DNA of 64,000 nucleotides from Candidatus Nomurabacteria bacterium (lineage in GTDB: Bacteria > Patescibacteriota > Saccharimonadia > Saccharimonadales > UBA7683). This document shows, in pieces, positions 17,813 through 26,911 of this stretch. The translations under genes were made by a program, and so were the position numbers. The stretch spans positions 62,001 to 126,000 of the forward strand of contig JACKGS010000002.1 of NCBI GenBank assembly GCA_020631865.1. The letters run 5' to 3'. The notes beneath the pieces were generated by a model. The model made no database searches. It worked only from the letters and a program-made list of their open reading frames with translations, and was not told the DNA's origin. Positions within the stretch are counted from its first letter, which is position 1. The number at the start of each line of letters is the position of its first letter.

Positions 17813-17901
17813 TTCCACCAACACGGTAAATTATTTTTGTAAGATATTTGCGACTTCGGGTGTTTATAGTAGGTTTTAGATAAGCATAGGTAATTTTGCT
17901 G

Positions 17902-17907
17902 TATAAT
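17902..17907 (+). promoter_or_regulatory. -10 element of a leaderless transcript
   Basis: TATAAT ends 8 bases before ATG 17916, so transcription should begin at or next to the start codon. There is no ribosome binding site. Confidence 0.6.
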
Positions 17908-17915
17908 AAGATGTG

Positions 17916-18458
17916 ATGTCGAAGTTAGAGTTTCCAGGGCAATTTGAAAATGAGGATGTTCTTTTTGTATTCAAGCGACATCCAATCGTAATGCGAAAAG
18001 GTCTAATTATTGTTATGATTACCATACTAATAGGCGCGTTTGTCGGCCTTTATGGTAGCAGTAGCGCCGGTAGTATGGGTGATTTTTTTATTCAGTTCTT
18101 TAGTCCTGTTGTTATTGGGTTTATTTTGGGTATGTTTGGCTTCATGTATTATTGGATCGGTTGGCATTACAGTGTCTGCATAGTTACAGATCAGCGTTTT
18201 TTACAGTTTAAGCAAAAGGGTATTTTCAAGAGTCGAAGTGTGAACGATATTAATTTGCACAGAATATTAAGTGTGAACTATGAAATTCATGGAATGCTAG
18301 AAACGGTGTTAGGATTTGGTACAATAATTATACAAACCTTGGTGGGGGATTTTGTTATAACTAAGGTTCCGAAGCCGGCACAGACACAGGCCAAGATAGT
18401 AACAGCTATTAAAGAAAGCGGAGTGGAGCTAGATGAACAAGCCAAAAATATTGAATAA
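17916..18458 (+). CDS. Membrane protein with bacterial PH (DUF304-like) domain
   Basis: It starts with a short cytoplasmic stretch (FPGQFENEDVLFVFKRHP), followed by two membrane helices (GLIIVMITILIGAFVGLY and VVIGFILGMFGFMYYWIGW). The PH fold comes next: YSVCIVTDQRFLQFKQKGIF, with the conserved TDQR turn, then the DINLHRILSV strand pair. The family is common in Gram-positives and CPR; its function is unknown. ATG 17916 is chosen over GTG 17913 because of the promoter position. Its last 26 bases overlap the start of the PpiC gene, implying translational coupling. Confidence 0.8.
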   Translation: MSKLEFPGQFENEDVLFVFKRHPIVMRKGLIIVMITILIGAFVGLYGSSSAGSMGDFFIQFFSPVVIGFILGMFGFMYYWIGWHYSVCIVTDQRFLQFKQKGIFKSRSVNDINLHRILSVNYEIHGMLETVLGFGTIIIQTLVGDFVITKVPKPAQTQAKIVTAIKESGVELDEQAKNIE

Positions 18459-19491
18459 ATTCAAATCTAAAGAAAGTAAAGAAAAGTCATCAGTAATGAA
18501 TACTCCTACTGGTAGAGTTACTAATGATACTGTTTCGGAGCATCGTGATGCAATTTTAAAAAAGGGCCGAGAATTTAAATATCCATTTCAGCATTCTAAG
18601 CATAAAATAGTAATAATTTCATTAACGCTAACATTGGCAGCTCTGGTATTGTTGGGTATGATCACGGCGTTACAACTTTATAAAAGACAAAGTACTAGTG
18701 ATTTTGCATACAGAGTATCCCAGATTATTCCATTTCCTGTTGCGAAGGTTAATGGCGAGTTCGTGTCTTATGAAAGCTATTTATTTACCCTGAGTCCAAA
18801 TATTAACTGGCTTTATCAGCATGGTACGACTGATCTTAATTCTGAAGATGGCAAGAGACAGATAAAGCACTTCAAAAGAGCATCGTTAGATAGGGCACTA
18901 GAAGATCAGATTGCACGTGGTCTTGCCGAAAAACACGGCATAACAGTAGACGGTGCTAAGATCGATAAAGACATAGAAGATTTAAGGGCTAGGGGTGGTG
19001 ACCTAGAACAGATCATATTTGATTCCTATAATTTTAGAAGTATCCAAGATTTCAGAAGAGCAGACTACAATGGTCGCTTGCGTCTTGAGGTCGCTCGTCA
19101 ACTAGACAAAGAGGCTCCGGAACGAGCTAAGAAGATATTGTCAGAGATTAAAGCCGGCAAGCCATTTGCTGATGTCGCCAAGGTATATTCCGAGGATCTA
19201 GAAACTAAGCCCCTGGGTGGTGACATAGGTATCGTCGAAAAAGGACGAGCTAATTTACCGGAAGAAGTTGCGGATAAGGTCTTTGCGATGAAGTCAGGTG
19301 ATGTGAGTGATGTTATATCTACCTCTAGTGATTACTTTATTATTAACGTTACTGAAAAACTCGATGACAAACGGGCAAAAATATCAATAATTAGGATAAA
19401 GATTAAAGATATAAGTCAATATCTCAAGGAATACAGACTGCAAAAGAAGGTTAGTGAGTATATTAAACTAGAGAATATCGAAACAGAGTAG
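18433..19491 (+). CDS. PpiC/SurA-type peptidyl-prolyl isomerase, membrane-anchored
   Basis: A basic cytoplasmic N-terminus (about 65 residues) is followed by one membrane helix (IVIISLTLTLAALVLLGMIT). Next come a SurA-like helical chaperone region (residues 100-220) and a parvulin domain (about 225-320) with AKKILSEIKAGKPFADVAK, GGDIGIVEKG and the MKSGDVSDVI block. The protein should fold secreted proteins outside the membrane, like PrsA but without a lipobox. The co-transcribed PH-domain protein suggests a shared envelope role (inference). Confidence 0.85.
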   Translation: MNKPKILNKFKSKESKEKSSVMNTPTGRVTNDTVSEHRDAILKKGREFKYPFQHSKHKIVIISLTLTLAALVLLGMITALQLYKRQSTSDFAYRVSQIIPFPVAKVNGEFVSYESYLFTLSPNINWLYQHGTTDLNSEDGKRQIKHFKRASLDRALEDQIARGLAEKHGITVDGAKIDKDIEDLRARGGDLEQIIFDSYNFRSIQDFRRADYNGRLRLEVARQLDKEAPERAKKILSEIKAGKPFADVAKVYSEDLETKPLGGDIGIVEKGRANLPEEVADKVFAMKSGDVSDVISTSSDYFIINVTEKLDDKRAKISIIRIKIKDISQYLKEYRLQKKVSEYIKLENIETE

Positions 19492-19548
19492 CAATAAACT
19501 AATTAATTATATCTATTATTGAAAATCAAAATATTTAAACAAGAAAAA

Positions 19549-19573
19549 AGTCCACCACGAGGTGAACTATTTT
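19549..19573. terminator. Terminator-like hairpin after ppiC and beside tRNA-Asp
   Basis: AGTCCACC-ACGA-GGTGAACT is flanked by an A-run on the left and ATTTTCTT on the right. It can terminate both the plus-strand foldase operon and the minus-strand tRNA-Asp transcript. Confidence 0.55.
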
Positions 19574-19575
19574 CT

Positions 19576-19653
19576 TGGCGGGCCCGACCGGATTCGAACC
19601 GGCGATCTCCTCCGTGACAGGGAGGCGTACTAGGCCAACTATACCACGAGCCC
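19576..19653 (-). tRNA. tRNA-Asp (GUC anticodon)
   Basis: The full cloverleaf reads on the minus strand: GGGCTCG acceptor pairing with CGGGCCC, anticodon loop CTGTCAC, T-loop TTCGAAT, G discriminator (an Asp identity base) and encoded CCA. Confidence 0.95.
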
Positions 19654-19977
19654 GGATTATCATCGGTATCAATGCATCCGTTTTGCAATTATCTGCTAAA
19701 ACTTCATTCGATGCTATCTACCTCCTTAAAAATCTAATAAATTGCACTTTGCTTATTTGTTAGATTTTGTAAGACTGCATATGCAGAAGACTAGGCAATT
19801 GTAGCAATTTTTCATCTGTAATGCAATGGCTTCAAGATATAAAATTTGTTACAATAACAAAGATCCAATTTAAAGAATAAAGCGAAAGCGATATTTTTAG
19901 ATCGAGAGAAGATGTTGCGAGCGTGTGGGATTAGAATTATTTGGATATTAATCTAAGATCACATAATGCATCGATGG

Positions 19978-20053
19978 GCCGATGTAGCTCAGTTGGTAGA
20001 GCGGCGCTTTCGTAAAGCGTAGGTCAGCGGTTCAATCCCGCTCATCGGCTCCA
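19978..20053 (+). tRNA. tRNA-Thr (CGU anticodon)
   Basis: GCCGATG pairs with CATCGGC. The anticodon loop TTCGTAA gives CGU, and the T-loop is TTCAATC. Discriminator U and encoded CCA give the 3' end UCCA, which matches the UGGA bulge in the thrS T-box leader at 28653. A possible TACAAT promoter lies about 125 bases upstream. Confidence 0.95.
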
Positions 20054-20064
20054 GAATTTAACCA

Positions 20065-20138
20065 GCGAGTGTATTTCAATGGTAGAATATAACCTTCCCA
20101 AGGTTGAGACGAGAGTTCGATTCTCTTCACTCGCACCA
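20065..20138 (+). tRNA. tRNA-Gly (CCC anticodon)
   Basis: GCGAGTG pairs with CACTCGC. The anticodon loop is TTCCCAA, the T-loop is TTCGATT, and CCA is encoded. It lies 11 bases after tRNA-Thr, so the two are probably processed from one transcript. Confidence 0.95.
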
Positions 20139-20213
20139 ATTTGGATCTGATTGAAATTCGAGAATCTTATCAACATATCTGACGAGGCATACTTAATAAT
20201 TAACAAAATAGCG

Positions 20214-20219
20214 TATAAT
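20214..20219 (+). promoter_or_regulatory. -10 element of a leaderless transcript
   Basis: TATAAT lies 7 bases before ATG 20227, and no ribosome binding site fits between them. Confidence 0.6.
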
Positions 20220-20226
20220 AGTTGTA

Positions 20227-20595
20227 ATGGAAGAGAAGACAGAATCGATACCTTTTAATAAAGATAGACCAGTAATGTTGTTGGCAATTTTCAACACAGT
20301 AGTAGCCTTTTTAATTGTATTTATAACACTAATCAGACTTCGGAGTAATGATTTTAAAGTTCCGGTACAGTTTATCGTTCATGACGGGAGTGTCCTGAGT
20401 TCTTCAAACTGGTTTAGTCTGTATAGCTTGGCCTTTTTTGCGGTATTTACTACTGTCGTGGCTATAATCATAGGCATGAGGTTGCATAAGGCTAACAGAC
20501 TTTTTTCTGGTGGAGTCCTGCTTATTCACTTAGTGGTATTAATTTTTGGATTATTGGTGACTAACGCACTATTATCACTTGTTGGCAAGGTGTAA
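20227..20595 (+). CDS. Small membrane protein, three helices, unknown
   Basis: The 122-residue protein has predicted helices at about residues 17-38, 66-86 and 94-116, with a polar loop (RSNDFKVPVQFIVHDG) between the first two that probably faces outward. I recognise no family. It ends 1 base before the glycosyltransferase start and has a leaderless promoter, so the two form an operon. It may be a partner of that membrane glycosyltransferase (inference from position). Confidence 0.65.
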   Translation: MEEKTESIPFNKDRPVMLLAIFNTVVAFLIVFITLIRLRSNDFKVPVQFIVHDGSVLSSSNWFSLYSLAFFAVFTTVVAIIIGMRLHKANRLFSGGVLLIHLVVLIFGLLVTNALLSLVGKV

Positions 20596-20596
20596 G

Positions 20597-22240
20597 ATGG
20601 CGATTTTTCCAAAAGAGTATGAAATACCAACAGGGAAGCGAACTTTTAAGTATCGTTTTTTTGAAATTCTCCCAGGGTTATGCAGTTGGTCTATTATATT
20701 ATTGCCAATTGTATTGAGTATATTAGACCCAACATCGTTATATGTGGCGATTTTTATACTTTTCTTTATGATGGGATGGTTCTATAGAGCGGTAGGAATG
20801 GCCTTCAGAACGATACAAGGGTATTTAAGAATGCGGCAGTCTGAGAAGATTCCGTGGAATTTATGGTTAAGCCACCTTGAATCTCCCGAAGAATCTATAG
20901 ATGATCTCAGATCATACACTAATATGACAAAAGAAGATACAATTCATCTAGATAACTTAGAGAGCTATATTTCTGATTCAGAATTGAGCGATTTAAAGCC
21001 AAGCGACCTAGTGCAACTGATAATTGTGCCGATGTGGAAGGAGTCATATGAGGTAGTAAAGCCTACTATTGAGTCTATTGCAGGCTCCGACTACAACCCC
21101 AAGCAAGTGTATCTAGTAATTGCCTATGAGGCCAGAGGGGGGGATTTACCTAAGTCGACCGCAAAGCGATTGATTAATGAGTATCAAGACGTATTTGGAT
21201 TTGTTGCTACAACTGAGCATGAGCTTCTTCCAGATGAGGTTATCGGAAAGGGCGGTAATGTAACATGGGCCGCCAGACAGATGCTTCCAGTATTTAAAAA
21301 ACGTAAAATTGAACCGTCACGTGTTATTGTTACGACTCTTGATGCAGATAATCGGGTGCATAAAAATTATCTAGCTCACTTAGCGTACTCTTATATCCTA
21401 ACTAAGGATCGCAAGCATAAATCGTATCAACCATTAGCTATCTATACAAATAATATATGGGATGTTCCTGCTCCAATGAGAGTACTTGCTGTTGGCAACT
21501 CATTCTTTACTATTACGCAATCTGTCAGACCACACTTACTTAGAAACTTCTCCAGTCATGCACAAAGTTTAGATGCATTAATTGAGACTGATTTTTGGAG
21601 TGTTCGAACAGTGGTAGAGGATGGACATCAGTTTTGGCGAAGTTATTTTGCATTTGGTGGCAATCACCAGGTTATTCCGATATATTCGCCAACTTATCAA
21701 GATGCTGTACTTTCTGATAATTACAGAACTACGCTTAAAGATCAATTTACACAAGTCAGAAGATGGGCCTATGGTGCATCGGATATAGCATATATTGCAA
21801 ATTTGGGGCTCAGAAGTAAAAAGAGCCGTGTTGTACCTTTTTGGGATATTACATTTAAATTTATTCGTCTAGTAGACACTCATGTAAGCTGGGCGACTGT
21901 AGCACTGCTATTGTTGCTGGCAGCTAGGATTCCATTAATGATAGGCCCTAGCGCTAATAAGAGTATTGTTGCGCATCAGTTGCCGGTTATAGCTAGCTAT
22001 GCCCAAAGCTTGGCTATGATAGGACTGTTTATATCAATATTTTTATCATTGAAGCTTTTACCAAAACGACCAGAGCGATACAAGAAGCACCGCAGTATAT
22101 TCATGTTGCTCCAGTGGCTGTTGCTACCATTCACTAGTATTATCTACGGCTCCTTGGCGGCTTTGAATTCTCAGACTCGGTTAATGATAGGTAAGTACCT
22201 AGATAAGTTTGACCTTACACATAAAGGAATAAAAAAGTAG
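20597..22240 (+). CDS. Membrane-bound family 2 glycosyltransferase
   Basis: Two N-terminal helices are followed by a GT-A domain: IIVPMWKESYEVVKPTIESI (nucleotide fold start), VTTLDADNRV (DxD metal site) and EDGHQFWRSYF. Q..RRW is supplied by TQVRRWAYGASD, the acceptor/processive motif. At least three C-terminal helices follow. This architecture resembles cellulose- or hyaluronan-synthase-like enzymes that make or extrude envelope glycans. The start is ATG 20597, after AAGG, rather than the upstream TTG 20579. The product sugar cannot be inferred. It ends base-to-base against the convergent next gene. Confidence 0.82.
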   Translation: MAIFPKEYEIPTGKRTFKYRFFEILPGLCSWSIILLPIVLSILDPTSLYVAIFILFFMMGWFYRAVGMAFRTIQGYLRMRQSEKIPWNLWLSHLESPEESIDDLRSYTNMTKEDTIHLDNLESYISDSELSDLKPSDLVQLIIVPMWKESYEVVKPTIESIAGSDYNPKQVYLVIAYEARGGDLPKSTAKRLINEYQDVFGFVATTEHELLPDEVIGKGGNVTWAARQMLPVFKKRKIEPSRVIVTTLDADNRVHKNYLAHLAYSYILTKDRKHKSYQPLAIYTNNIWDVPAPMRVLAVGNSFFTITQSVRPHLLRNFSSHAQSLDALIETDFWSVRTVVEDGHQFWRSYFAFGGNHQVIPIYSPTYQDAVLSDNYRTTLKDQFTQVRRWAYGASDIAYIANLGLRSKKSRVVPFWDITFKFIRLVDTHVSWATVALLLLLAARIPLMIGPSANKSIVAHQLPVIASYAQSLAMIGLFISIFLSLKLLPKRPERYKKHRSIFMLLQWLLLPFTSIIYGSLAALNSQTRLMIGKYLDKFDLTHKGIKK

Positions 22241-23671
22241 TTACTCGGATACAGGCTTTCGTACAGAGTCTTTAATGGCGATTTGTGAAATCCGAGCAGT
22301 TGCAACTCTTTGATTTAATAACTCACGCAATTTTGGTTGATGTGTTTGTTGAATTATCTCAGTCGTTACATACTGCAATAGCACGTCATCTATCATGTCT
22401 CTATATTGCGTGCCCAGCTTCGCGATAGCCTGTGCTACGGGGTGGTTATGACTGGCTAGTTCATCCAATACTTGCTCACAAGCAAGATGTTTATCGTGTA
22501 AGTCATTTCGACTTACCGGTTCTTCAAATTCAGTATTTGGTATCTTGGTATTCATAAATTTAGATAGTCTTTTACGTTTATTTTCATTAAAGTGGTACGG
22601 TGGTTGTTGAGGTAATTCTGCCTCTCTATGTTGCGTGGCAAGATGTAGCGCCCTCAAAACTTCTTTTGTTACAGCGGTTGCTGATACGCCAGTTTCATCA
22701 GAGAAATTCTCTTCCATAAAACCTAGTTGTAATTCAGGATATTGATATGAGTTGTACTGTTCCATTTTCTGATACTGCGCCTCCATCAGTGCGTCTATGA
22801 ACATTCTAGCAGATTCTGAAGATATATTTTTTTGCATAAGGCTATTGGCAAATTCGGCAACTATATCATCATAAATATCTTCATCAGTTTCTGGTTCCAG
22901 TGTATTGTTCTCATCCTCATCATTTTTTGATATGTCATAACTGCATTCACCATCTATAGTTTTGTTGTATATGTGCGTTACACCAGCACTATGATCCACG
23001 ATTATTATTTGTAGAACAGGGATAGCAAATTCTAGAAGCTCATCCCTGCCAATGTTTAATGGCGTATGCGTATATAGGTGTACTGATGTATTGTTACCGA
23101 CTGAACTGCTAAATTCTTTTTCTTGAATCGCTACATTGCCAGTTGTTTCATTGACAGTTTGCCTCATTAGATCGGCAACATGAATCAGTTTTCCGCCAGT
23201 ATTTATGGTGACTGGCTTTGGCAACGACTCTTCAGCGTTGTATTCTTCTAGTGATGCAAACAGCTTATCAGTATGTTTAAGTATTGCTTTGGTGTTTGCG
23301 TCGACTTCTTCGTTGACTTCAAGAAACACCTTCAATAAATCTCTTATTTCGGAAGGAGTAGCATCGGTCGGGTAATAGAAGTTTGATAGCTCGTTTCTTG
23401 GGTTAAATGAGATTACCGCTTGAGTCTGGCTGTCATTGGTAATCTTAAGGTAGGTGAAGGTATTGTCTATGTCTAGTTCTTCGGGAAACTCCGTACCAAT
23501 TTCAATAGCGGCACCGTTAAGGGTATTTCCATAATAATAGCTCTTGAGTGTTGTAGTCGGGCAATCTTCTATGATGTCGTATGCCAAGACATCAATTAAT
23601 TGAACATCTTCTAGGCTTGCAGACTCGGGCCCATTAATTATGGCGTTAAATGCATCATCTTCGGTACTCAT
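22241..23671 (-). CDS. Hypothetical acidic protein (476 aa), unknown
   Basis: This is a soluble-looking, strongly acidic protein with no signal peptide or membrane helix. Residues about 260-280 are a run of Asp/Glu, and the middle and C-terminal parts are predicted mainly helical. No motif is recognised. I chose ATG 23671 (MSTEDDAF) over GTG 23707. It is convergent with the glycosyltransferase and lies 46 bases downstream of nrdR on the same strand, so they may share a transcript. Confidence 0.6.
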   Translation of the reverse strand: MSTEDDAFNAIINGPESASLEDVQLIDVLAYDIIEDCPTTTLKSYYYGNTLNGAAIEIGTEFPEELDIDNTFTYLKITNDSQTQAVISFNPRNELSNFYYPTDATPSEIRDLLKVFLEVNEEVDANTKAILKHTDKLFASLEEYNAEESLPKPVTINTGGKLIHVADLMRQTVNETTGNVAIQEKEFSSSVGNNTSVHLYTHTPLNIGRDELLEFAIPVLQIIIVDHSAGVTHIYNKTIDGECSYDISKNDEDENNTLEPETDEDIYDDIVAEFANSLMQKNISSESARMFIDALMEAQYQKMEQYNSYQYPELQLGFMEENFSDETGVSATAVTKEVLRALHLATQHREAELPQQPPYHFNENKRKRLSKFMNTKIPNTEFEEPVSRNDLHDKHLACEQVLDELASHNHPVAQAIAKLGTQYRDMIDDVLLQYVTTEIIQQTHQPKLRELLNQRVATARISQIAIKDSVRKPVSE

Positions 23672-23717
23672 GTGTTTAATTTTAGCACTATCAAATTGTA
23701 CAAGCACATGCGTTATA

Positions 23718-24167
23718 TCAAGATTGAATAATTATACTAATTATATCTTGGGGTGGGTTGTTTTTGTAGATTTTATTTACATATTGTATGGCAAGGTTTT
23801 TGTTGTATGCCGTGAGTACTTCTATGGTTATCTCGGCAATAATGTTCTTTTCGATTGTATTAATGTTGTTGGCGATGATCTGACAAAGTTTGGCTTCTAC
23901 GGAATCGGTTAGTTCAGACACCATGGGTGCAGGAAGAGCTATTTGATTGCTTGAGACGGCAATACTGACTAGTAGACGATCGTGAGAGTACGAGCTGAGC
24001 GTTAAGCCGTCTTTTACTTGCAGGATTCCGCTTAAATCAACTTTTTCTTTGGTGGTGAATGTATTCTGACAGTACATACACTTGTGTCGACGCCAGGTTT
24101 GTGTATTTTGATGTGTTGGGCGACTATTATAGATTTTGGTTTTATTGTTGCAATATAGACATAACAT
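23718..24167 (-). CDS. nrdR: NrdR-like transcriptional repressor
   Basis: The N-terminal zinc ribbon CLYCNNKTKIYNSRP...RRHKCMYCQNTFTTKEKV matches NrdR: two CxxC pairs, the NSRP segment and the R-rich FTT motif. A divergent ATP-cone of about 95 residues follows (KDGLTLSSYSHDRLLVSIAV...IQYVNKIYK). NrdR senses ATP/dATP and represses ribonucleotide reductase genes. The ATP-cone is less conserved than usual, so its nucleotide preference may differ. No reductase gene lies in the window, and I did not find a convincing NrdR box pair. Confidence 0.85.
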   Translation of the reverse strand: MLCLYCNNKTKIYNSRPTHQNTQTWRRHKCMYCQNTFTTKEKVDLSGILQVKDGLTLSSYSHDRLLVSIAVSSNQIALPAPMVSELTDSVEAKLCQIIANNINTIEKNIIAEITIEVLTAYNKNLAIQYVNKIYKNNPPQDIISIIIQS

Positions 24168-24266
24168 GACTACATATTGTCATACATCTGAGATAAATGC
24201 TAGTGGAAAACTGGTTGTGTTTTAGTGGAGAAGTTTACGTACGAGGTACAAAGATCTGTTGTGATA

Positions 24267-24295
24267 TAAAAAGCCATCTATAAAGATGGCTTTTT
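24267..24295. terminator. Rho-independent terminator (bidirectional)
   Basis: AAAAGCCATC-TATAAA-GATGGCTTTTT is a strong stem with A- and T-runs on both sides. It lies between nrdR (starting 100 bases left, reading away) and the small minus-strand gene at 24327-24449, which it would terminate. Confidence 0.85.
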
Positions 24296-24326
24296 GATAG
24301 TCTATTTTATCGCTGCAGGCTAGAGA

Positions 24327-24449
24327 TTAATCCGTTGCCTTGTTGCGTCGAAGCCTTGATGGCACTGGATGTGCATCTGGGAGCTCTTCAAAGAATAGTT
24401 TAAACTTTTCGAGCTCTGACTTCTGGTGTTTCATGGGTTTGTTACTCAT
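24327..24449 (-). CDS. Small basic protein, 40 residues, unknown
   Basis: The frame starts MSNKPMKHQKSELEKF and ends SRLRRNKATD. It is too short for standard ORF cut-offs but has everything a gene needs: a consensus promoter (TTGACA-17-TAATAT at 24486-24458), a GGAG ribosome binding site 6 bases before ATG and a strong terminator after the stop. The transcript would be only about 170 bases. It has a helical charged middle and a basic tail. Function unknown. Confidence 0.7.
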   Translation of the reverse strand: MSNKPMKHQKSELEKFKLFFEELPDAHPVPSRLRRNKATD

Positions 24450-24457
24450 GTACTCCA

Positions 24458-24486
24458 ATATTAGCATAAGCTAAATAAATTGTCAA
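24458..24486 (-). promoter_or_regulatory. Consensus promoter of the 40-residue gene
   Basis: TTGACA (24486-24481), a 17-base spacer and TAATAT (24463-24458) lie on the minus strand. The start codon lies only 9 bases past the -10 element. Confidence 0.8.
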
Positions 24487-24593
24487 TATGGACAAGTTTC
24501 GACCTATATTATGTTAATTCTTGTCCGACAGTTATAAAGAATATCACAGTATGAATAAATTGTACAAATGTGCTGTGGATAAACTGTGGGATA

Positions 24594-24622
24594 TTGTGTA
24601 TACAACAGGGGTGGAGTATAAT
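24594..24622 (+). promoter_or_regulatory. Promoter of tgt, leaderless
   Basis: TTGTGT, a 17-base spacer and TATAAT (24617-24622), with ATG 24630 only 7 bases later. No ribosome binding site is present. Confidence 0.65.
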
Positions 24623-24629
24623 TGTTGTA

Positions 24630-25706
24630 ATGTATGAAGAAAAAAATAGAATAGGTGAGTTTGCCCGTAGCGGTGAGCTGATTGTTCGTGGTAAAAAGAT
24701 AATTACACCAACGTTTATGCCAGATGGAACTAGGGGTGCTGTTAAGAGTATGACACCTGATATGGTTAGAGGTACAGGAGTACAAGTGGTGCTTGCAAAT
24801 ACCTATCATCTTCACTTGATGCCCGGAGAAGAGGTGATAGCAGATCTTGGTGGGCTTCACAACTTTACTAAACAGAATCTACCGATGTTGACGGACTCTG
24901 GTGGTTTTCAGGTATTTTCACTCGCTCATATTAATAAAATAACCGAAGAAGGTGTTAAATTTAAGGATCCTAGAACTGGCGATGCAATTTTTCTTTCTCC
25001 TGAGAAGTCTATTCAAATTCAGATGAAGCTCGGTGCGGATATGATTGTTGCTTTTGATGATGTAGTTTCGTTAGAAGATTCAAAAAGAGGGCGAACACTT
25101 GAGGCATATGAACGAACTCATCGTTGGCTAGAGCGATGCATAGCGGAATACGATAGGCTAACTGCAGATTTACCAGAAGATCAGAAGCCACTTCTTTTTG
25201 GGGTGGTTCAAGGTGGTTTAGATAAAGACCTTCGTAAAAAAAGTCTTGAGATTGTGCAGGGCTCATCTGTTGGAGGCATGGCTATCGGGGGGCTATCGGT
25301 TGGTGAAAGTAGAGAAGAAATGCATGATATGCTCGAGTTTTTGGCGCCACTTTACGATGATTCTACTCGCCCAAGATTTTTACTAGGAGTTGGCGATCCA
25401 GTAGATCTGCGTAAGGCAATAGAGTGTGGAATTGATATGCTTGATTGCGTACTGCCAACACGGAATGCACGTCATGGAAGCGTGTGGGCCACTGGTGATA
25501 TAAAGCTTAATCTCAAATCTGAGATACATAAATTAAGCACTAACGTCATAGATGATATATGCGACTGTTATACATGCAAATCTGGTTTTTCCCGCGGATT
25601 TTTGCGCCATCAGTTCAAGGTTGGCGAGCCTCTGGCCGGTACACTCGCTTCAATCCATAACATCAGATACCTACAACGTATTTGCGAGGAGTATCAAAAC
25701 GTGTAA
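24630..25706 (+). CDS. tgt: tRNA-guanine transglycosylase
   Basis: Tgt exchanges guanine-34 for the queuosine precursor in tRNAs with GUN anticodons. Motifs: LTDSGGFQVFSL (substrate pocket, catalytic Asp), FGVVQGG, GGLSVGE, the second aspartate in IDMLDCVLPTRNARHG and the zinc site CDCYTC...H. At 358 residues it is slightly shorter than E. coli Tgt. I chose ATG 24630 over the upstream TTG frame because conservation and the promoter both point there. A queuosine salvage role is possible, since CPR genomes usually lack the full pathway (family knowledge). Confidence 0.95.
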   Translation: MYEEKNRIGEFARSGELIVRGKKIITPTFMPDGTRGAVKSMTPDMVRGTGVQVVLANTYHLHLMPGEEVIADLGGLHNFTKQNLPMLTDSGGFQVFSLAHINKITEEGVKFKDPRTGDAIFLSPEKSIQIQMKLGADMIVAFDDVVSLEDSKRGRTLEAYERTHRWLERCIAEYDRLTADLPEDQKPLLFGVVQGGLDKDLRKKSLEIVQGSSVGGMAIGGLSVGESREEMHDMLEFLAPLYDDSTRPRFLLGVGDPVDLRKAIECGIDMLDCVLPTRNARHGSVWATGDIKLNLKSEIHKLSTNVIDDICDCYTCKSGFSRGFLRHQFKVGEPLAGTLASIHNIRYLQRICEEYQNV

Positions 25707-25814
25707 ATAGTACTGAGCCGCAACCCTGTGGTTATCAGTAATTTAAAATTAAATTGATGGTTAGGCGTGGTAATATAGAGTAGGTGTTATCAAAACAAAT
25801 AAAAAGGAATAAGA

Positions 25815-26819
25815 ATGGAAGAACAGCAGAATTTGCCGTATATTCTGGCAATTGGTGATATCTTTACCGATGCGTTTATTACGCTCGGTAGTGATACAGC
25901 AAAAATTATTAAAGAAGATGATACCGAATGGCTGGCAGTGCCGTTTGGTAGAAAACCACCTTACGAGAGAGTAGATATTGTCAGGTCGGTGGGCCCGTCC
26001 CCAAATGTAGCCGTATCATTAGCTCGATTAGGCTATCAATCTGAGTTGATGGCTTGGGTTGGTGGTGACGATACTGGTGAAGAGGCTCTGGAGTATCTTA
26101 AGACTCAGAATGTTAATACCGATTCAATGATAGTTGAGCAAGACAAGGCTACAAGTTATTGGTATGTACTGGTTTATAACGCCGATAGAACCATGTTAGT
26201 TAAGAGCGAGAAGTACAAGTATGAATGGCGTGATCCTATCCGTAAGCCTGAATGGATTTATCTAGCCTATGTAGGTGAAGATTCATGGCCACTTCATGAA
26301 GGATTGCTAGATTATCTAGAAAGGAACTCAGACGTAAAATTGGCTCTACAGCCTGGGACATTCCAATTTAACTGGGGTCTAGAAAAAATGGCACCATTCT
26401 ACAAAAGAAGCAGTATTGCACTCATGAACCGCGAAGAAGCTATGGATGTAACAGGTCTACCGTATGATTCTGTCAAAGATTTAGCTAATGGATTGCACGA
26501 GCTTGGTGTTGAAACAGTTGTTATCACCGATGGCCCAAATGGTTCATACGCCTCTGATGGCGGCCGGTTGTTAACAATTCCAAATTATCCAGATCCATCA
26601 CCTCCAAAAGAGCGAACTGGTGCAGGTGATGCGTTTTCTTCGACTTTTGTTGGAGCAATTGCTGGTGGAGAATCAATTGAAACTGCACTTTTGTGGTCGC
26701 CAATAAATTCCATGAACGTTGTACAGCACACTGGTGCTCAAAAAGGCTTACTTACAAAAGCCGAATTAGAGCGGTATCTTGCAGATGCCCCAGAAGATTA
26801 TAAAGTCTCCGAGGTTTAG
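25815..26819 (+). CDS. PfkB-family sugar/nucleoside kinase
   Basis: The ribokinase fold has ILAIGDIFTDAFI at the N-terminus, GPSPNVAVSLARLGY (substrate lid) and the C-terminal ATP/anion-hole signature RTGAGDAFSSTFVGAI with catalytic Asp. The 334 residues include a longer N-terminal insertion (KIIKEDDTEWLAVPFG) than in fructokinases. The substrate is not predictable from sequence; ribose, fructose or adenosine are all options. Ribosome binding site AAAAAGGAAT precedes ATG 25815. Confidence 0.85.
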   Translation: MEEQQNLPYILAIGDIFTDAFITLGSDTAKIIKEDDTEWLAVPFGRKPPYERVDIVRSVGPSPNVAVSLARLGYQSELMAWVGGDDTGEEALEYLKTQNVNTDSMIVEQDKATSYWYVLVYNADRTMLVKSEKYKYEWRDPIRKPEWIYLAYVGEDSWPLHEGLLDYLERNSDVKLALQPGTFQFNWGLEKMAPFYKRSSIALMNREEAMDVTGLPYDSVKDLANGLHELGVETVVITDGPNGSYASDGGRLLTIPNYPDPSPPKERTGAGDAFSSTFVGAIAGGESIETALLWSPINSMNVVQHTGAQKGLLTKAELERYLADAPEDYKVSEV

Positions 26820-26911
26820 TAAAAGTAAAATGAGAATACGAGGGTTAGGGGTGAATTGCAATTGTAAATCACCCCTGTTTTTGGTAGTATGAATATGTTC
26901 ATTTGGTGTGC

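Noticed and set aside
19503..19763. Open frames crossing the tRNA-Asp gene on both strands
   Set aside because: They depend on the tRNA sequence and lack start signals; such frames are common antisense artefacts at tRNAs.
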